Origin: Fibrobacter sp. UWR2
GTDB taxonomy: Bacteria; Fibrobacterota; Fibrobacteria; Fibrobacterales; Fibrobacteraceae
Assembly (NCBI RefSeq): GCF_002210285.1
Contig: NZ_MWQE01000005.1
Coordinates: forward strand, 124,001 to 188,000
Reading direction: 5' to 3'
DNA: 64,000 nucleotides
The number at the start of each line of letters is the position of its first letter. The stretch's first letter is position 1. Positions 1 to 11,174 of this stretch are shown here, in pieces. A program made the translations under genes and the position numbers. Under the pieces are notes generated by a model. It was not told the origin of the DNA. It saw nothing but the letters and a program-made list of their open reading frames with translations, and did not search any database.

Positions 1-975
1 TCCATGGAACCGTGCCGCAAGGCTATCGCCGACTCCGGCCTCTCCCTGAGCGAAATCGACGAGGTGATCCTGGTTGGTGGTTCTACCCGTATTCCGGCCG
101 TTCAGGAAGCCGTGAAGAAGTTCTTCGGCAAGGAACCGAACAAGACTGTGAACCCGGACGAAGTGGTGGCTATCGGTGCCGCCGTCCAGGGTGCCGTGCT
201 TAGCGGCGACTCCTCCGTGAAGGACGTGCTCCTCCTCGACGTGACCCCGCTTTCCTTGGGTATCGAGACCCTCGGTGGCGTGATGACCAAGCTCATCGAC
301 CGTAACACCACGATTCCGACCAAGAAGAGCCAGGTGTTCTCTACCGCCGAAGACAACCAGCCGGCCGTGACGATTCACGTGCTGCAGGGCGAACGCGAAT
401 TTGCCCGCGACAACCGTACGCTCGGCAAGTTCGACCTGACCGACCTCCCGAAGAAGCCGCGTGGCGTGCCGCAGATCGAAGTGACCTTCGATATCGACGC
501 GAACGGCATTGTGCACGTGTCTGCTAAGGACAAGGAAACCGGCAAGGAACAGTCCATCAAGATTACTTCTTCCAGCGGCTTGTCTGAAGACGAAATCAAC
601 AAGATGGTGAAGGATGCCGAAGCCAACGCTGCCAAGGACAAGGAACAGCGCGAACTGGTGGACATCAGGAACCAGGCCGAACAGATGGCTTACCAGGCCG
701 AAGGTCAGCTCAAGGAATTTGGCGACAAGTTGCCGGCCGACACCAAGAGCCAGCTGCAGGCTGCCATTGACGACATCAAGGCCAAGAAGGACAACGGCAC
801 CAAGGAAGAGATCAAGGCCGCTATGGACAAGCTCCAGGGCATGATCAGCTCCATGGCTCAGGCCGCCGGTGCAAACCAGGCTCAGCCGGGTCCGCAGCCG
901 GGCGCTTCTGAACAGCCGAAGTCCGACAAGAAGGGCGATGGCCCGGAAGTCGTCGACGCGGAAGTGGTTGACTAA
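1..975 (+). CDS. dnaK: Chaperone DnaK (Hsp70), C-terminal part, 5' end outside window
   Basis: The reading frame is open from the first base, so this is the 3' part of a gene that starts upstream. The visible 324 codons begin near the end of the ATPase domain, with the motif [15 protein letters not shown] and then [11 protein letters not shown]. They continue through the substrate-binding domain ([20 protein letters not shown]) and the helical lid. The protein ends in a Gln/Pro/Gly-rich linker and the acidic tail EVVDAEVVD, typical of bacterial DnaK. It is the cytosolic Hsp70 that refolds proteins with DnaJ, encoded next downstream. A terminator hairpin lies between the two genes, so dnaJ is probably also transcribed on its own. 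Confidence 0.97.
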   Translation, partial: SMEPCRKAIADSGLSLSEIDEVILVGGSTRIPAVQEAVKKFFGKEPNKTVNPDEVVAIGAAVQGAVLSGDSSVKDVLLLDVTPLSLGIETLGGVMTKLIDRNTTIPTKKSQVFSTAEDNQPAVTIHVLQGEREFARDNRTLGKFDLTDLPKKPRGVPQIEVTFDIDANGIVHVSAKDKETGKEQSIKITSSSGLSEDEINKMVKDAEANAAKDKEQRELVDIRNQAEQMAYQAEGQLKEFGDKLPADTKSQLQAAIDDIKAKKDNGTKEEIKAAMDKLQGMISSMAQAAGANQAQPGPQPGASEQPKSDKKGDGPEVVDAEVVD

Positions 976-1015
976 TTGAATGCGCGGCGGATTCAGACCT
1001 GCCGCAAAATCAAAC

Positions 1016-1049
1016 AGGATTCGCCTCTCAAAAGGGGGCAATCCTTTTT
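1016..1049 (+). terminator. Rho-independent terminator after dnaK
   Basis: An AGGATT-GCCTC stem pairs with GGGGC-AATCCT with one bulged C, and is followed by TTTTT. It lies 40 bases past the dnaK stop and before dnaJ. Confidence 0.8.
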
Positions 1050-1104
1050 GCGTAAATAGAGTAGATGCTTTTTTGGTAGAGAATCGCGACGAAGTGAGCG
1101 AATT

Positions 1105-2247
1105 ATGGCTGAAAAAAGAGATTATTACGAAGTTCTAGGCGTCGGCAAGGACGCGAGTGCTGACGAGATCAAGCACGCCTACAAGAAACTTGCCATCAAG
1201 TACCACCCGGACAAGAACCCGGGCGACAAGGAAGCCGAAGAGAAGTTCAAGGAGGCTGCCGAGGCCTACGACGTGCTCAGCAACCCCGAAAAGCGTAAAC
1301 AGTACGACCAGTTCGGCTTCAACGCCCCCGGTGGCGGTTTTGGTGGCGGCGGATTCGGCGGCCAGGGATTCAGTTTCGAGGATATCTTCGCGAACTTTGG
1401 CGATATTTTCGGTGGCGGATTCGGTGGTTTTGGCGGCAGCCGTCGAGGCGGTCGCAAGGCCGGGCCTCCGCGCGGAAACGACTTGCAGATCAAGGTGGCG
1501 CTCAGCTACAAGGAAATCTTCGAAGGCTGCACCAAGAAGGTTCGCCTGAAACGCTACACGCCGTGTACGGAATGTAACGGCAAGGGCGGTCAGGACATCA
1601 AGGAATGCAGCACCTGTCATGGAACGGGTCGTGTGCGCCGCTCTACAGGCGGATTTTTCCAGATGATTACCGAGAGCGCCTGCCCCACCTGTAACGGTAC
1701 GGGTGAAGTTATCGCGAAACCGTGTAGCAACTGCCATGGCGAAGGCCGTGTGCAGGAAACGGAAGAGATTTCCATCAAGATTCCGGCGGGCGTTGCCGAG
1801 GGCCAGTACCTGAACCTGCGTGGCGAAGGCAACTGCGGGCCTCGCGGCGGTGCCTGCGGCGACTTGCTGGCGGTCATTGCCGAAAAGCCCGACGACTTCT
1901 ACACCCGTGAAGGCGACGATTTGCACTGCGAAATCAAGGTTCCGGTCCACAAGCTGGTGCTTGGCGGAACGCAACGAATCCCGACGCTGGACGGTGGCGA
2001 AGTGCAGATCAAGATTGCGGCCGGAACCCAGGCCGGAAGCATCTTGCGCCTGCGCGAACAGGGCCTTTACCCGCTGAACAAGCGCGGCGACCGTGGAAGC
2101 CTCTACGTGAACATCGGCGTGGAAATCCCGAAGGATTTGAGCCGCGAAGAGAAGGAACTCTACCAGAAACTCGCGGAACTCCGGCACGACAAGGAAACCG
2201 CACAGGAAGAATCCTTCCTCGAGAAGATGAAGAACCTGTTTAAATAG
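1105..2247 (+). CDS. dnaJ: Chaperone DnaJ (Hsp40)
   Basis: This 380-residue protein has the full type I DnaJ layout. The N-terminal J domain (about 1-70) carries YHPDKNPGD, whose HPD stimulates DnaK ATPase. A Gly/Phe-rich linker follows (about 75-115), then a zinc-binding domain with four CxxCxGxG repeats ([32 protein letters not shown]; about 150-225). The C-terminal domains bind clients. The length is normal for the family. It lies 129 bp downstream of dnaK, the usual order. No grpE or hrcA follows, so the other heat-shock genes must lie elsewhere. Confidence 0.98.
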   Translation: MAEKRDYYEVLGVGKDASADEIKHAYKKLAIKYHPDKNPGDKEAEEKFKEAAEAYDVLSNPEKRKQYDQFGFNAPGGGFGGGGFGGQGFSFEDIFANFGDIFGGGFGGFGGSRRGGRKAGPPRGNDLQIKVALSYKEIFEGCTKKVRLKRYTPCTECNGKGGQDIKECSTCHGTGRVRRSTGGFFQMITESACPTCNGTGEVIAKPCSNCHGEGRVQETEEISIKIPAGVAEGQYLNLRGEGNCGPRGGACGDLLAVIAEKPDDFYTREGDDLHCEIKVPVHKLVLGGTQRIPTLDGGEVQIKIAAGTQAGSILRLREQGLYPLNKRGDRGSLYVNIGVEIPKDLSREEKELYQKLAELRHDKETAQEESFLEKMKNLFK

Positions 2248-2254
2248 ACCCTAT

Positions 2255-2275
2255 CGCCCCCCCCCAATGGGGGCG
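2255..2275 (+). other. GC-rich hairpin after dnaJ
   Basis: CGCCCCC pairs with GGGGGCG across a 7-base loop, starting 8 bases after the dnaJ stop. It has no T-run, so it may protect the 3' end of the mRNA rather than terminate it. Confidence 0.5.
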
Positions 2276-2295
2276 CTTCAAGGTGACATTAATAC

Positions 2296-2322
2296 TCCCG
2301 GGCAGCGATGTCCGGGATTTTT
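2296..2322 (+). terminator. Rho-independent terminator of dnaJ
   Basis: The stem TCCCGG-CA / TG-CCGGGA encloses a GCGA loop and is followed by TTTTT. It lies about 50 bases after the dnaJ stop. Confidence 0.8.
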
Positions 2323-2355
2323 ATATTATTTTTAAAATGACATTTGAAGTTTTAT

Positions 2356-3012
2356 ATGAAAAAAGTCCTTATTATAGCCCTACTCTTTTTGACGACATCC
2401 GCTTTTTGCGATGAATATGGGGTTTATTTATCAGGTGGTTATTCGCAGACATTGACAGGGACCACTCCCGTTGGCGATTTAAGTTACGGATGGCATTCCC
2501 AACCATTTGAAAATTATGGTATGGAAGTGGGGATAGATATCTTTCGTTTTCAAATTGGATTCACAGATCGCTTTCAAACTATCTCAGACGAATCCATATT
2601 CCAATTACCGTTTTTAGTCCTTGCACTCCCTTTTGCAACTTTAGCAAGAGACTCCTCCTGTACTTCGAAGTGTGGGCTCAATGAGATTGATCTGTACCTA
2701 CGAATTATAGAAGTGATTGGATTTATATTACATGGGTCGCTTTATTTTCCGGTAGTGCCCAACAATTATTTTGGCTTTGTAAATAAGCATCGTCTTATAA
2801 CCGAAATGATTACCAAGGGAATCCACAAGGAAAGCTTTACATTCCAAGACGACATTGGTATCCGTCTTCAAATTCACCCCGAAGGCCATTATGGATTTTT
2901 CATTGATGGCGGATTCCGATTCGAGAAAAACTTCGACCGTGATTTTGAAAAGAAATGGTTCGTGCAAGCCGCTCTGATCACTACTAATTCTTTTATTTAT
3001 TTAAGAAAATAA
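2356..3012 (+). CDS. Hypothetical secreted protein, AT-rich
   Basis: I do not recognise this 218-residue protein. The ATG at 2356 is preferred over a TTG four codons upstream because it puts a signal peptide at the very start: MKKVLIIALLFLTTSAF, with likely cleavage near FCD-EYG. The mature part starts with Gly/Tyr-rich short strands (YGVYLSGGYSQ) and ends with GHYGFFIDGGFRFEKNF. This alternating aromatic pattern suits a small outer-membrane or periplasmic beta protein, which is an inference. It is clearly richer in A+T than dnaJ upstream, as are 59359-60208 and 60690-61181, so it may be a lineage-specific or acquired gene. No operon partner is seen. Confidence 0.75.
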   Translation: MKKVLIIALLFLTTSAFCDEYGVYLSGGYSQTLTGTTPVGDLSYGWHSQPFENYGMEVGIDIFRFQIGFTDRFQTISDESIFQLPFLVLALPFATLARDSSCTSKCGLNEIDLYLRIIEVIGFILHGSLYFPVVPNNYFGFVNKHRLITEMITKGIHKESFTFQDDIGIRLQIHPEGHYGFFIDGGFRFEKNFDRDFEKKWFVQAALITTNSFIYLRK

Positions 3013-3049
3013 GTAATTAGAAATACACGCCATAATTGGGGCGCGATTT

Positions 3050-3073
3050 CGGGCTGCGACGCCCGGGATTTTT
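3050..3073. terminator. Terminator hairpin between convergent genes
   Basis: CGGGC and GCCCG flank a 6-base loop, followed by GGATTTTTG on the plus strand. It terminates the secreted-protein gene and lies just before the end of the convergent Cys-cluster gene. Confidence 0.65.
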
Positions 3074-3089
3074 GTTTTATAGGGTTTCG

Positions 3090-3569
3090 TTAAAGAATAA
3101 TCGGGAATCCTTCGCGGTATTCCTTGATAATGTACGGATGCGCTTTGGCGTATTCAAGGATTTTTTCGCCGAGGCCATTCTTTACAAGTTCAATCAGCTC
3201 GGGCCGGGGTGTCGCGCCGATGCTTGGGCACGTGGGAGTGAGCGCGATGACGAGTTCGCCATCTTTATTCATAATGCGGAGCGGCCAGATGCTGCAGTCA
3301 AAGGGCTTGTCTTCGGGATTTAAAATGCACCCTTTGTGCGGATCCAGGAAGGTGCAGGGAACTTCTTCTTCGGGATCGGCGGTTTTGTATCCACCAAGAA
3401 TAACTTGACCGTCGCGGAACTCCCCCACCACACCGTATTCGTTGGGCTTGCTGAGTTTTTCGGCGACTTCAGGCGGGAAAAGCGGGGTTTCCCAGAGGCT
3501 CTGACGCCGGAAGGAGCAGCAGAACTTGCAGGCGGCGCATTGTTTTTTTGAGAGGATGGAGGAAAGCAT
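3090..3569 (-). CDS. YkgJ-type cysteine cluster protein
   Basis: This 159-residue protein belongs by motif to the YkgJ / zinc- or iron-chelating cysteine cluster family. The N-terminus has CAACKFCC, followed by CTFLDPHKGC and a later DCSIWPLRI; these cysteines are the presumed metal ligands. The biochemical role of the family is poorly defined. The ATG at 3569 overlaps the upstream gene's TGA (TGATG), which points to translational coupling. A GTG at 3572 is also possible and would add one residue. No signal peptide is present, so it is cytosolic. It forms a two-gene operon with the DUF2156 gene. Confidence 0.85.
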   Translation of the reverse strand: MLSSILSKKQCAACKFCCSFRRQSLWETPLFPPEVAEKLSKPNEYGVVGEFRDGQVILGGYKTADPEEEVPCTFLDPHKGCILNPEDKPFDCSIWPLRIMNKDGELVIALTPTCPSIGATPRPELIELVKNGLGEKILEYAKAHPYIIKEYREGFPIIL

Positions 3570-4567
3570 CACACCCCCACTCGAACATGCATTTTGTCGA
3601 GAATCGTTTGCGGGTAGTACGAGAGCTTTGCCTTGCGGAGGCCTTCGATGTTGATATCCTCTTCGCGGTTGATGAATTTTGCTCCGGCAGCCACGAGGCG
3701 CTCGGCGAAAAGCTTGTTTATAATCGCGTACCCGCCATTTTCGGCGTATTCGTCGATGACTTTTTCAAAATGGATATCCCATGCGCCGGGAACTATTTCA
3801 GAAGCCATTGTCATGCCGACAGGCTTGCCTTCGACATAGAGCACTGCGCCATTCAAGCCGAGTTTATCGAAGTTTTCCAGCGCCTCCACAATGGCGCAGT
3901 ATTCTGCCATACGGGATTTTTCATCTTCGGAGCGTTCGGCCCAGGCGGCTTCGCGACATTCACAGGTGCATTCACAGTCGGAATCGCCGGATTCGCCTAA
4001 AGATTCCACTTTGAGCCAGCTCTTTTCGACCGCAAGCGCGTCATCAAAGTTCGAAGGCGTAAGCGGGCGGATTTCATAGTCTAAGTAAGTCCTATTGAAT
4101 CGCGAAATGTGATTGCGTTTTTTGCGGTATTGGTTGCCCGCGAGCGTCGCGAGACCTTCTGCGGAGTAAATGTAATCGCTGTCGCCGCGGTTTTCTTCGA
4201 AATGGAGGGCCGTTTCATCGATGTTCGCCCCAGCGCTTGCAAAATATTCCCGCAAAATCTGTGCCCGCGGCTCATCCACCAGGCAAAATTCCAGCGGACG
4301 GCCCGATTTGCGGGCATCTTCGACAATCAACTTCAAGGCAGCCTGCGGCTCCCCTGTCCCTAGCGGGAAAGCATAGCCCCGGCGACTCCCCTGCCCATTG
4401 TAATAGCGGAACAGGAACCCGTCTTGCATGGCAATCTGTGTGCCATACTTTTGCCGTAACAGGAAAATGTTCGCGAAGCTCGCATCGCTGCCGGTATAAC
4501 CCGAATCGGCCACGGCATTTGCCGCTGCAGCCCGATCAGAAAGTTCTGGAGCCTTAAGGTTTATCAT
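3569..4567 (-). CDS. DUF2156 (phosphatidylglycerol lysyltransferase C-terminal-like) protein
   Basis: This 332-residue soluble protein resembles the DUF2156 / LPG synthase C-terminal family, which has a double GNAT-like fold. Supporting stretches are FANIFLLRQKYG near the N-terminus, a central YRKKRNHISRFNRTY, and a C-terminal part ending in GLRKAKLSYYPQTILDKMHV. Unlike MprF it has no membrane domain, so it is the stand-alone form often annotated only as DUF2156. A cysteine-rich stretch, DCECTCECREAAWAE, lies in the middle and could bind metal. It is coupled by a TGATG overlap to the downstream Cys-cluster gene. The aminoacyl or acyl donor and the acceptor are unknown. Confidence 0.8.
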   Translation of the reverse strand: MINLKAPELSDRAAAANAVADSGYTGSDASFANIFLLRQKYGTQIAMQDGFLFRYYNGQGSRRGYAFPLGTGEPQAALKLIVEDARKSGRPLEFCLVDEPRAQILREYFASAGANIDETALHFEENRGDSDYIYSAEGLATLAGNQYRKKRNHISRFNRTYLDYEIRPLTPSNFDDALAVEKSWLKVESLGESGDSDCECTCECREAAWAERSEDEKSRMAEYCAIVEALENFDKLGLNGAVLYVEGKPVGMTMASEIVPGAWDIHFEKVIDEYAENGGYAIINKLFAERLVAAGAKFINREEDINIEGLRKAKLSYYPQTILDKMHVRVGV

Positions 4568-4607
4568 CTCCCAGAAAATACAATTTTTTACGGCTTAAGG
4601 TGCGGAT

Positions 4608-5750
<1,143 letters not shown>

Positions 5751-5803
5751 CTAAGATAAAAAATTATATATATTTCATGAGAAACACGGATTGGTGACTT
5801 ACG

Positions 5804-6475
5804 ATGAAATTGGCTCTCAAAATAGTCTCCCTGCTCATAATTGTATGTGCAACGGTGGTCACGACCGTTTTTGTCATCAAGAAACTGGATGCCCCTGAAA
5901 ACAAGGGAACGAAAATTACCAGCGCATTCGTGGAACAGCAAATAAACGAAATTTCTGAACTGGCTACCCTACACCATCATTACCGCAAGAATGCGAACTA
6001 CCAGGATGCGAAAAAGCTCCTGAAGTACATGCCCGAATGGCGGATCAATCAGTCTGTCAAGCAGTTCATGCTGGTATACCAGGGCGACGTGAAGCTCGGC
6101 TATGACCTGAAGGACATCAAGATTAATGTCGAACCTCTCTCGAGGACGATATTCATTTACCTTCCCGAGCCGAAAATCTTGAGTCACAGTATCAATTTCG
6201 AAAGTATCGATGTCCTATGGGAAAAGAGTGGCTGGCTCAACAACATCAAGTTCGAGGATTTCAAGCAGTTTTTCATTGCTGAACAGAAAAGGTACGAGGA
6301 AGAAAATATTGACGAACTGAAACGTAGGGCCCGAGAGCATGCCATGCGTATTATCTTGCTCTATCTTGGTTCCGCAGTCAAGTTGGCCGAACCGGTCGAA
6401 GACTCCAAGAAATCGTTCATCAGAAGCTGGCTGCATCCCGACGATGGGTACCACATAAAGCTGGAATCGATGTGA
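5804..6475 (+). CDS. DUF4230 membrane-anchored protein
   Basis: This 223-residue protein has one N-terminal membrane segment (about 5-24, LKIVSLLIIVCATVVTTVFV) followed by an extracytoplasmic domain. It matches the DUF4230 pattern: an ELATLHHHYR motif, a strand-rich middle (MLVYQGDVKLGYDLKDIKI) and FIYLPEPKILSHSI, ending in a long helix with REHAMRIILLYLG. The function of the family is unknown. It is divergently transcribed from tgt and about 200 bp upstream of parE, with no sign of operon linkage to either. Confidence 0.8.
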   Translation: MKLALKIVSLLIIVCATVVTTVFVIKKLDAPENKGTKITSAFVEQQINEISELATLHHHYRKNANYQDAKKLLKYMPEWRINQSVKQFMLVYQGDVKLGYDLKDIKINVEPLSRTIFIYLPEPKILSHSINFESIDVLWEKSGWLNNIKFEDFKQFFIAEQKRYEEENIDELKRRAREHAMRIILLYLGSAVKLAEPVEDSKKSFIRSWLHPDDGYHIKLESM

Positions 6476-6573
6476 TTTTTTTGCATTGCTAGCGCATCCG
6501 TCGTTTCAAATCGGATGTTTTACTGCACAAATTGTCACTCTTTGACAAAAATATTTGTTATATTAGGGGCAAA

Positions 6574-6610
6574 GGGCGGACCGGAGCCGCGAGTCCGGGC
6601 AGGTACCGCC
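6574..6610 (+). promoter_or_regulatory. Structured GC-rich leader upstream of parE
   Basis: Outer arms GGCGG (6575-6579) and CCGCC (6606-6610) enclose an inner hairpin, CCGGA (6581-6585) with TCCGG (6594-6598). TTGACA at 6542 and TATATT at 6559 lie just upstream, but their 11-bp spacing is too short for a canonical promoter. The element sits about 70-100 bases before the parE start inside otherwise AT-rich DNA. It could be a 5' UTR structure or a small RNA. I do not recognise a known riboswitch class. Confidence 0.35.
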
Positions 6611-6677
6611 AAAAATTCCGCAAATTTTCTTAAAATTGGCGAAAAAAGGCAGTTTTTTAGTTTTGAAAAGGTAAGAA

Positions 6678-8528
6678 ATGGCTGTAAAGTACGACAAGGA
6701 CAGCATCAAGACTCTAGATTGGTACGAACACATTAGGCTCCGCCCCGGTATGTACATCGGCAAGCTGGGCGACGGACAGAGCCCCGACGACGGCATCTAC
6801 GTGCTCGCGAAGGAAGTTATCGACAACTCCATCGACGAGTTCGCCATGGGCGCGGGCAAGAAGATTGAAATCGACATGGAAGACCACAGCTGCCGCGTGC
6901 GCGACTACGGCCGCGGCATCCCGCTCGAGAAGGTCATCGACTGCGTGTCGAAAATGAATACGGGCGGCAAGTACGACTCCGAAGCCTTCCAGAAGTCGGT
7001 GGGCATGAACGGCGTGGGTACCAAGGCGGTGAACGCGCTCTCTACAAAGTTTATCGTACAAAGTTTCCGTGACGGCAAGGTCAAGCGCGCCGAATTCAGC
7101 AAGGGCATTCTGGTGAAGGACTTCAAGATTACCTCCACCACCGAGAAAAACGGCACCGAAATCTACTTCGAGCCCGATAACGACCTGTTCAAGAACTTCC
7201 GGTTCCTCCCCGCCTACATGGAAGAGAAGATCTGGAACTACGCCTACCTGAACAACGGGCTCACGCTGGTGATGAACGGCAAGGATTACAACAGCCCGAA
7301 CGGGCTCTTGGACCTGCTCCACAGCCGCACCGACGACACCATCCGCTACCCGGTCATCCACTGCAAGGGCAAGGATATCGAGTTCGCCATCACCCACTCG
7401 AACCAGGAAGGCGAACACTACTTCAGCTTCGTGAACGGCCAGCACACCACCCAGGGCGGTACCCACCAGGCGGCATTCCGCGAGGGCTTGGTGAAGGGCG
7501 TGCGCGACCATTTCAAGAAGGAATACGACGCTTCCGACGTGCGCAACTGCATCGTGGGAGCCGTTTCCGTGCGCATCCAGGAACCGGTTTTCGAATCCCA
7601 GACCAAGACAAAGCTCGGTTCCACCACCACGGCCCCGAACGGCCCCGCACTCCGTACCTGGATTGTGGATTTTGTGGCCCGCGAACTGGACAATTACCTC
7701 CACAAGAACGAGGATACGGCCAAGAAGCTCCTGGAACGCATCAACCAGAACGAAAAGCTCCGCAAGGAACTGGCCGGCGTCAAGAAGTTGGCCAACGAGC
7801 GCGCCAAGAAGGCGAACCTCAACAACAAGAAGCTCCGTGACTGCAGCGTGCACCTCACCGATGCCAAAAACCCGCTCAAGAGCGAGACCATGATATTCAT
7901 TACCGAGGGTAATTCCGCCTCCGGTACCATCACTACGGCACGTAACCCCAAGACCCAGGCGGTGTTCAGCCTGCGCGGCAAGCCGAAGAACAGCTACGGC
8001 CTCTCCAAGAAGATCGTGTACGAGAACGAGGAATGGAATCTGCTCCAGGCCGCCCTCAACATCGAAAACGGGCTCGAGGACCTGCGCTACGACAAGGTGA
8101 TTATCGCGACCGATGCCGACGTGGACGGCATGCACATCCGCCTCCTGGTGATGACGTTCTTCTTGCAGTACTTCCCGGAACTCGTGCAGGAGAAGCACCT
8201 CTACATATTGCAGGCGCCGCTCTTCCGCGTGCGCAACCGCAAAGACAAGAAGAAGACCTTCTACTGCTACGACGAAGAAGAACGCGACAAGGCCGCGAAG
8301 GAAATCAACAAGAAGGATTTGGAAATCACGCGCTTCAAAGGCCTCGGCGAAATGGACTCCGAGGACTTCAAGCTGCTTATCGGCGAAAACATGCACCTGG
8401 AGACCGTCACCATGCCGAACGACGCCTCTCTCGGCAAGTTGCTGGAATACTACATGGGCAAGAACACGCAGGCACGCCAGGACTACATCGTAGAAAACCT
8501 GCGCACCGAAGCGGTGGAAGAACTTTAA
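6678..8528 (+). CDS. parE: DNA topoisomerase IV subunit B (ParE/GyrB-type)
   Basis: This 616-residue ATPase subunit of a type IIA topoisomerase starts with a GHKL ATP-binding site ([34 protein letters not shown]). The transducer domain contains [12 protein letters not shown]. The TOPRIM domain carries EGNSASG and [13 protein letters not shown], whose acidic residues bind magnesium, and the protein ends with the conserved RFKGLGEMD. The short form without the large GyrB insert, together with the adjacent A subunit, supports topoisomerase IV, which decatenates chromosomes. EGNSASG replaces the usual EGDSAGG. The RBS AAAGGTAAG precedes the ATG. parC follows after 21 bp. Confidence 0.95.
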   Translation: MAVKYDKDSIKTLDWYEHIRLRPGMYIGKLGDGQSPDDGIYVLAKEVIDNSIDEFAMGAGKKIEIDMEDHSCRVRDYGRGIPLEKVIDCVSKMNTGGKYDSEAFQKSVGMNGVGTKAVNALSTKFIVQSFRDGKVKRAEFSKGILVKDFKITSTTEKNGTEIYFEPDNDLFKNFRFLPAYMEEKIWNYAYLNNGLTLVMNGKDYNSPNGLLDLLHSRTDDTIRYPVIHCKGKDIEFAITHSNQEGEHYFSFVNGQHTTQGGTHQAAFREGLVKGVRDHFKKEYDASDVRNCIVGAVSVRIQEPVFESQTKTKLGSTTTAPNGPALRTWIVDFVARELDNYLHKNEDTAKKLLERINQNEKLRKELAGVKKLANERAKKANLNNKKLRDCSVHLTDAKNPLKSETMIFITEGNSASGTITTARNPKTQAVFSLRGKPKNSYGLSKKIVYENEEWNLLQAALNIENGLEDLRYDKVIIATDADVDGMHIRLLVMTFFLQYFPELVQEKHLYILQAPLFRVRNRKDKKKTFYCYDEEERDKAAKEINKKDLEITRFKGLGEMDSEDFKLLIGENMHLETVTMPNDASLGKLLEYYMGKNTQARQDYIVENLRTEAVEEL

Positions 8529-8549
8529 TAGGCGCGACAAGGCTAGATC

Positions 8550-11084
8550 ATGGACGAAGAACAGAAAACTTTAGGACTTTCGAACGTAAACCACCTGGAA
8601 AAGCTGTACAACGGCTGGTTCCTGGACTACGCGAGCTATACGATTCTCGATCGCGCCGTGCCCTACTTCGAGGACGGCCTCAAGCCGGTGCAGCGCCGCA
8701 TTCTGCATACCATGTACGAGATGCACGACGGCAGTTTCCACAAGGTGGCGGGTATCGTGGGCGACACCATGCACTACCACCCGCATGGCGACGCTTCCAT
8801 CTACACGGCGCTCGTGAACATGGGCCAGAAGAACCTGCTTATCGAGCCGCAAGGTAACTGGGGTAACCCGCTTACGGGAGACGAGGCAGCCGCCCCGCGT
8901 TACATCGAAGGCAAGCTCAGCGAATTTGCGCTCGACGTGATGTTCAACCCCGAGACCACCGACTGGATTCCGAACTACGACGGGCGTTCCAAGGAACCGG
9001 TGACGCTCCCCGCGAAGTTCCCGATTCTCTTGGCCCAGGGCGTGGATGGCATCGCGGTGGGCCTTTCCACCACTATCCTCCCCCACAACTTCAAGGAGCT
9101 GTGCCAGGCGAGCATCGACTACCTACGCGGCCGCAAGTTCACGCTGTACCCGGACTTCTACACGGGCGGCATCATTGACGTGAGCGAATACAACGACGGC
9201 GAACGCGGCGGACGTCTCAAGGTCCGTGCAAAAATCGAGAAACTCGACAACAAGACGCTCGTCATCCGCGAAATTCCCTTCGGCACCACCACCGACAGCC
9301 TTATCGACTCCATCGTGGCGGCCAATGACAAGGGCAAAATCAAGATCAAGCAGATTGTGGACCACACCACCGAAAACGTGGAAATCCAGATCCACCTGCA
9401 GGCAGGTTCCGACCCGCAAGTCGTGATGGACGCACTCTACGCGTTTACCGACTGCCAGACGACACTTGCCGCGAACAGCTGCGTGATTATAGACAAGAAG
9501 CCGCGTTTCAGCAACACGACCGAACTCCTGAAGCTCAGCACCGACCACACCGTGCACCTCCTGGACTGGGAACTCGACAACGAGCTCAAGCACCTGCAGG
9601 ACCAGTGGCACATGACGAGCCTCGAGAAGATCTTCATCGAGAAGGAAGTCTACGAGGTCATCAAGAAGGCAAAGACCCACGACGAGATGGTCCAGCTGAT
9701 TGACGAAGGCTTGAAGCCCTATGTGCGCAAGCTCCGTCGCGAAGTGACCCGCGAGGAAATCCTCAAACTCGCCGAAATCCCGGTGCGCCGCATCAGCCGC
9801 TTTGACCGCAAGAAGGCCGACGAATTCCTCGAAGAACTCGACAAGAAAATCGAGGAAGTGAACTACAACAAGGAACACCTCACCGACTACGCCGTGAACT
9901 ACTTCAAGAACATTTTGAAGAAGTACGGCGAAGGTCGCGACCGCAAGACGGAAATCGCGGAATTCGGCCAGGTGAGCGCCGTGCACGTGGCTCTTGCGAA
10001 CCAGAAGCTCTACGTGAACCGCAAGGAAGGCTTCCTCGGCACGGGCATGAAGAAGGAAGAATACCTCTTCGACGTCTCCGAGTACGACGACCTCATCGTG
10101 TTCAAGGCCGACGGCAGCTTCAAGGTCGTGAAGGTCTCCGACAAGGACTTCGTGGGCAAGAACATCGTGCTCGTGGAAAAGTTCAACAAGGACGACGAAC
10201 GCCATATCTACAACGTCATCCACCAGGACGGCAAGGAAGGCACGGCCTACATCAAGCGCTTCAACGTGGGCGGCGTGACCCGCGACAAGGACTACTTCAT
10301 GGGCAAGAACAAGCCCGGTAGCCGCCTGCTTTACCTCTCCAGCAACATGAACGGCGAGGCCGAAGTCGTGGAAGTGACGCTCAAGCCGCGCCCACGCACC
10401 AAGCTCAACTTCGAAGTGGACTTCAGCACCATCGAGGTGAAGGGCCGCGGTGCCATGGGCAACATCGTCACGAAGTACCCGGTCAAGAGCGTCAAGCGCA
10501 TCCGCAAGGGCGTAAGCACCCTCGGGGCGCGCGTGCTCTACTTCGATGCCCCCAGCGGCCTCATCAGCACGCAGAAGAAGGGTGACCGCATCGGCGAATT
10601 CGGCGAGAAGGACAAGATCCTTATCGTGAAGGAGAACGGTACGGCCCGCGTGCACGACATGGCAGACCCGATTCTCGTGGGTACTGGCGTGAAATACGTC
10701 CACAAGTTCGACCCCGCGCAGGTATTTACCGTGCTCTACTTCGAGGGCGGGAACTTCAACTACATGGTGAAGCGCTTCAACCTGGAAGGCTGCCCCATGA
10801 CGACGGAATTCAGCCTCATCAGCGACCACAAGGATTCGCAGATGATTGAATTCTTCGCCACCGAGGACGCACGCCAGCTCATGGAATACCAGGTGGGCCG
10901 CGAAGTCCAGAAGGAAGAACTGGACCTCACGGAAGTCGCCGACATCAAGAGCTACAAGGCGCTCGGCAGCAAGTTCACCGCCAAGAAGGTCAAGCGCACG
11001 AGCCGCATCACTCCGCCGGATACTTTCGACGACGGCACGAGCGACGACGCTGGCGGCGAGCCCGAAGACCCGACGCTGTTTTAG
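8550..11084 (+). CDS. parC: DNA topoisomerase IV subunit A (ParC/GyrA-type)
   Basis: This 844-residue subunit cuts and rejoins DNA. The winged-helix breakage domain shows DGLKPVQRRILHTM, HYHPHGDASIYTALVNM and AAAPRYIEGKL, in which Tyr118 is the expected catalytic tyrosine. A coiled coil follows (about 420-490), then a C-terminal DNA-wrapping beta-pinwheel region. The GyrA-box consensus QRRGGKG is not evident, which fits a ParC-like rather than a gyrase role. The tail is acidic (DDGTSDDAGGEPEDPTLF). It is cotranscribed with parE, 21 bp upstream, and ends before a shared terminator hairpin. Confidence 0.95.
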   Translation: MDEEQKTLGLSNVNHLEKLYNGWFLDYASYTILDRAVPYFEDGLKPVQRRILHTMYEMHDGSFHKVAGIVGDTMHYHPHGDASIYTALVNMGQKNLLIEPQGNWGNPLTGDEAAAPRYIEGKLSEFALDVMFNPETTDWIPNYDGRSKEPVTLPAKFPILLAQGVDGIAVGLSTTILPHNFKELCQASIDYLRGRKFTLYPDFYTGGIIDVSEYNDGERGGRLKVRAKIEKLDNKTLVIREIPFGTTTDSLIDSIVAANDKGKIKIKQIVDHTTENVEIQIHLQAGSDPQVVMDALYAFTDCQTTLAANSCVIIDKKPRFSNTTELLKLSTDHTVHLLDWELDNELKHLQDQWHMTSLEKIFIEKEVYEVIKKAKTHDEMVQLIDEGLKPYVRKLRREVTREEILKLAEIPVRRISRFDRKKADEFLEELDKKIEEVNYNKEHLTDYAVNYFKNILKKYGEGRDRKTEIAEFGQVSAVHVALANQKLYVNRKEGFLGTGMKKEEYLFDVSEYDDLIVFKADGSFKVVKVSDKDFVGKNIVLVEKFNKDDERHIYNVIHQDGKEGTAYIKRFNVGGVTRDKDYFMGKNKPGSRLLYLSSNMNGEAEVVEVTLKPRPRTKLNFEVDFSTIEVKGRGAMGNIVTKYPVKSVKRIRKGVSTLGARVLYFDAPSGLISTQKKGDRIGEFGEKDKILIVKENGTARVHDMADPILVGTGVKYVHKFDPAQVFTVLYFEGGNFNYMVKRFNLEGCPMTTEFSLISDHKDSQMIEFFATEDARQLMEYQVGREVQKEELDLTEVADIKSYKALGSKFTAKKVKRTSRITPPDTFDDGTSDDAGGEPEDPTLF

Positions 11085-11096
11085 GAGTATAAAAGC

Positions 11097-11125
11097 AATC
11101 CCCGCAGGCATAACCCGCGGGGATT
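11097..11125. terminator. Hairpin between parC and convergent gene
   Basis: AATCCCCGC and GCGGGGATT form a 9-bp stem with an 11-base loop. It lies between the parC stop and the convergent gene at 11175. A TTTTAT follows on the minus strand and a weaker CT/T-rich run on the plus strand, so it can act in both directions. Confidence 0.7.
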
Positions 11126-11174
11126 CTCTATCTCTAGTCAATGATTGCGCCGGCACATGGCCGCGCAACTATTA

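Noticed and set aside
6714-11168. Long minus-strand frames opposite parE and parC
   Set aside because: The plus-strand proteins show all topoisomerase motifs; the antisense products are low-complexity and without domains.
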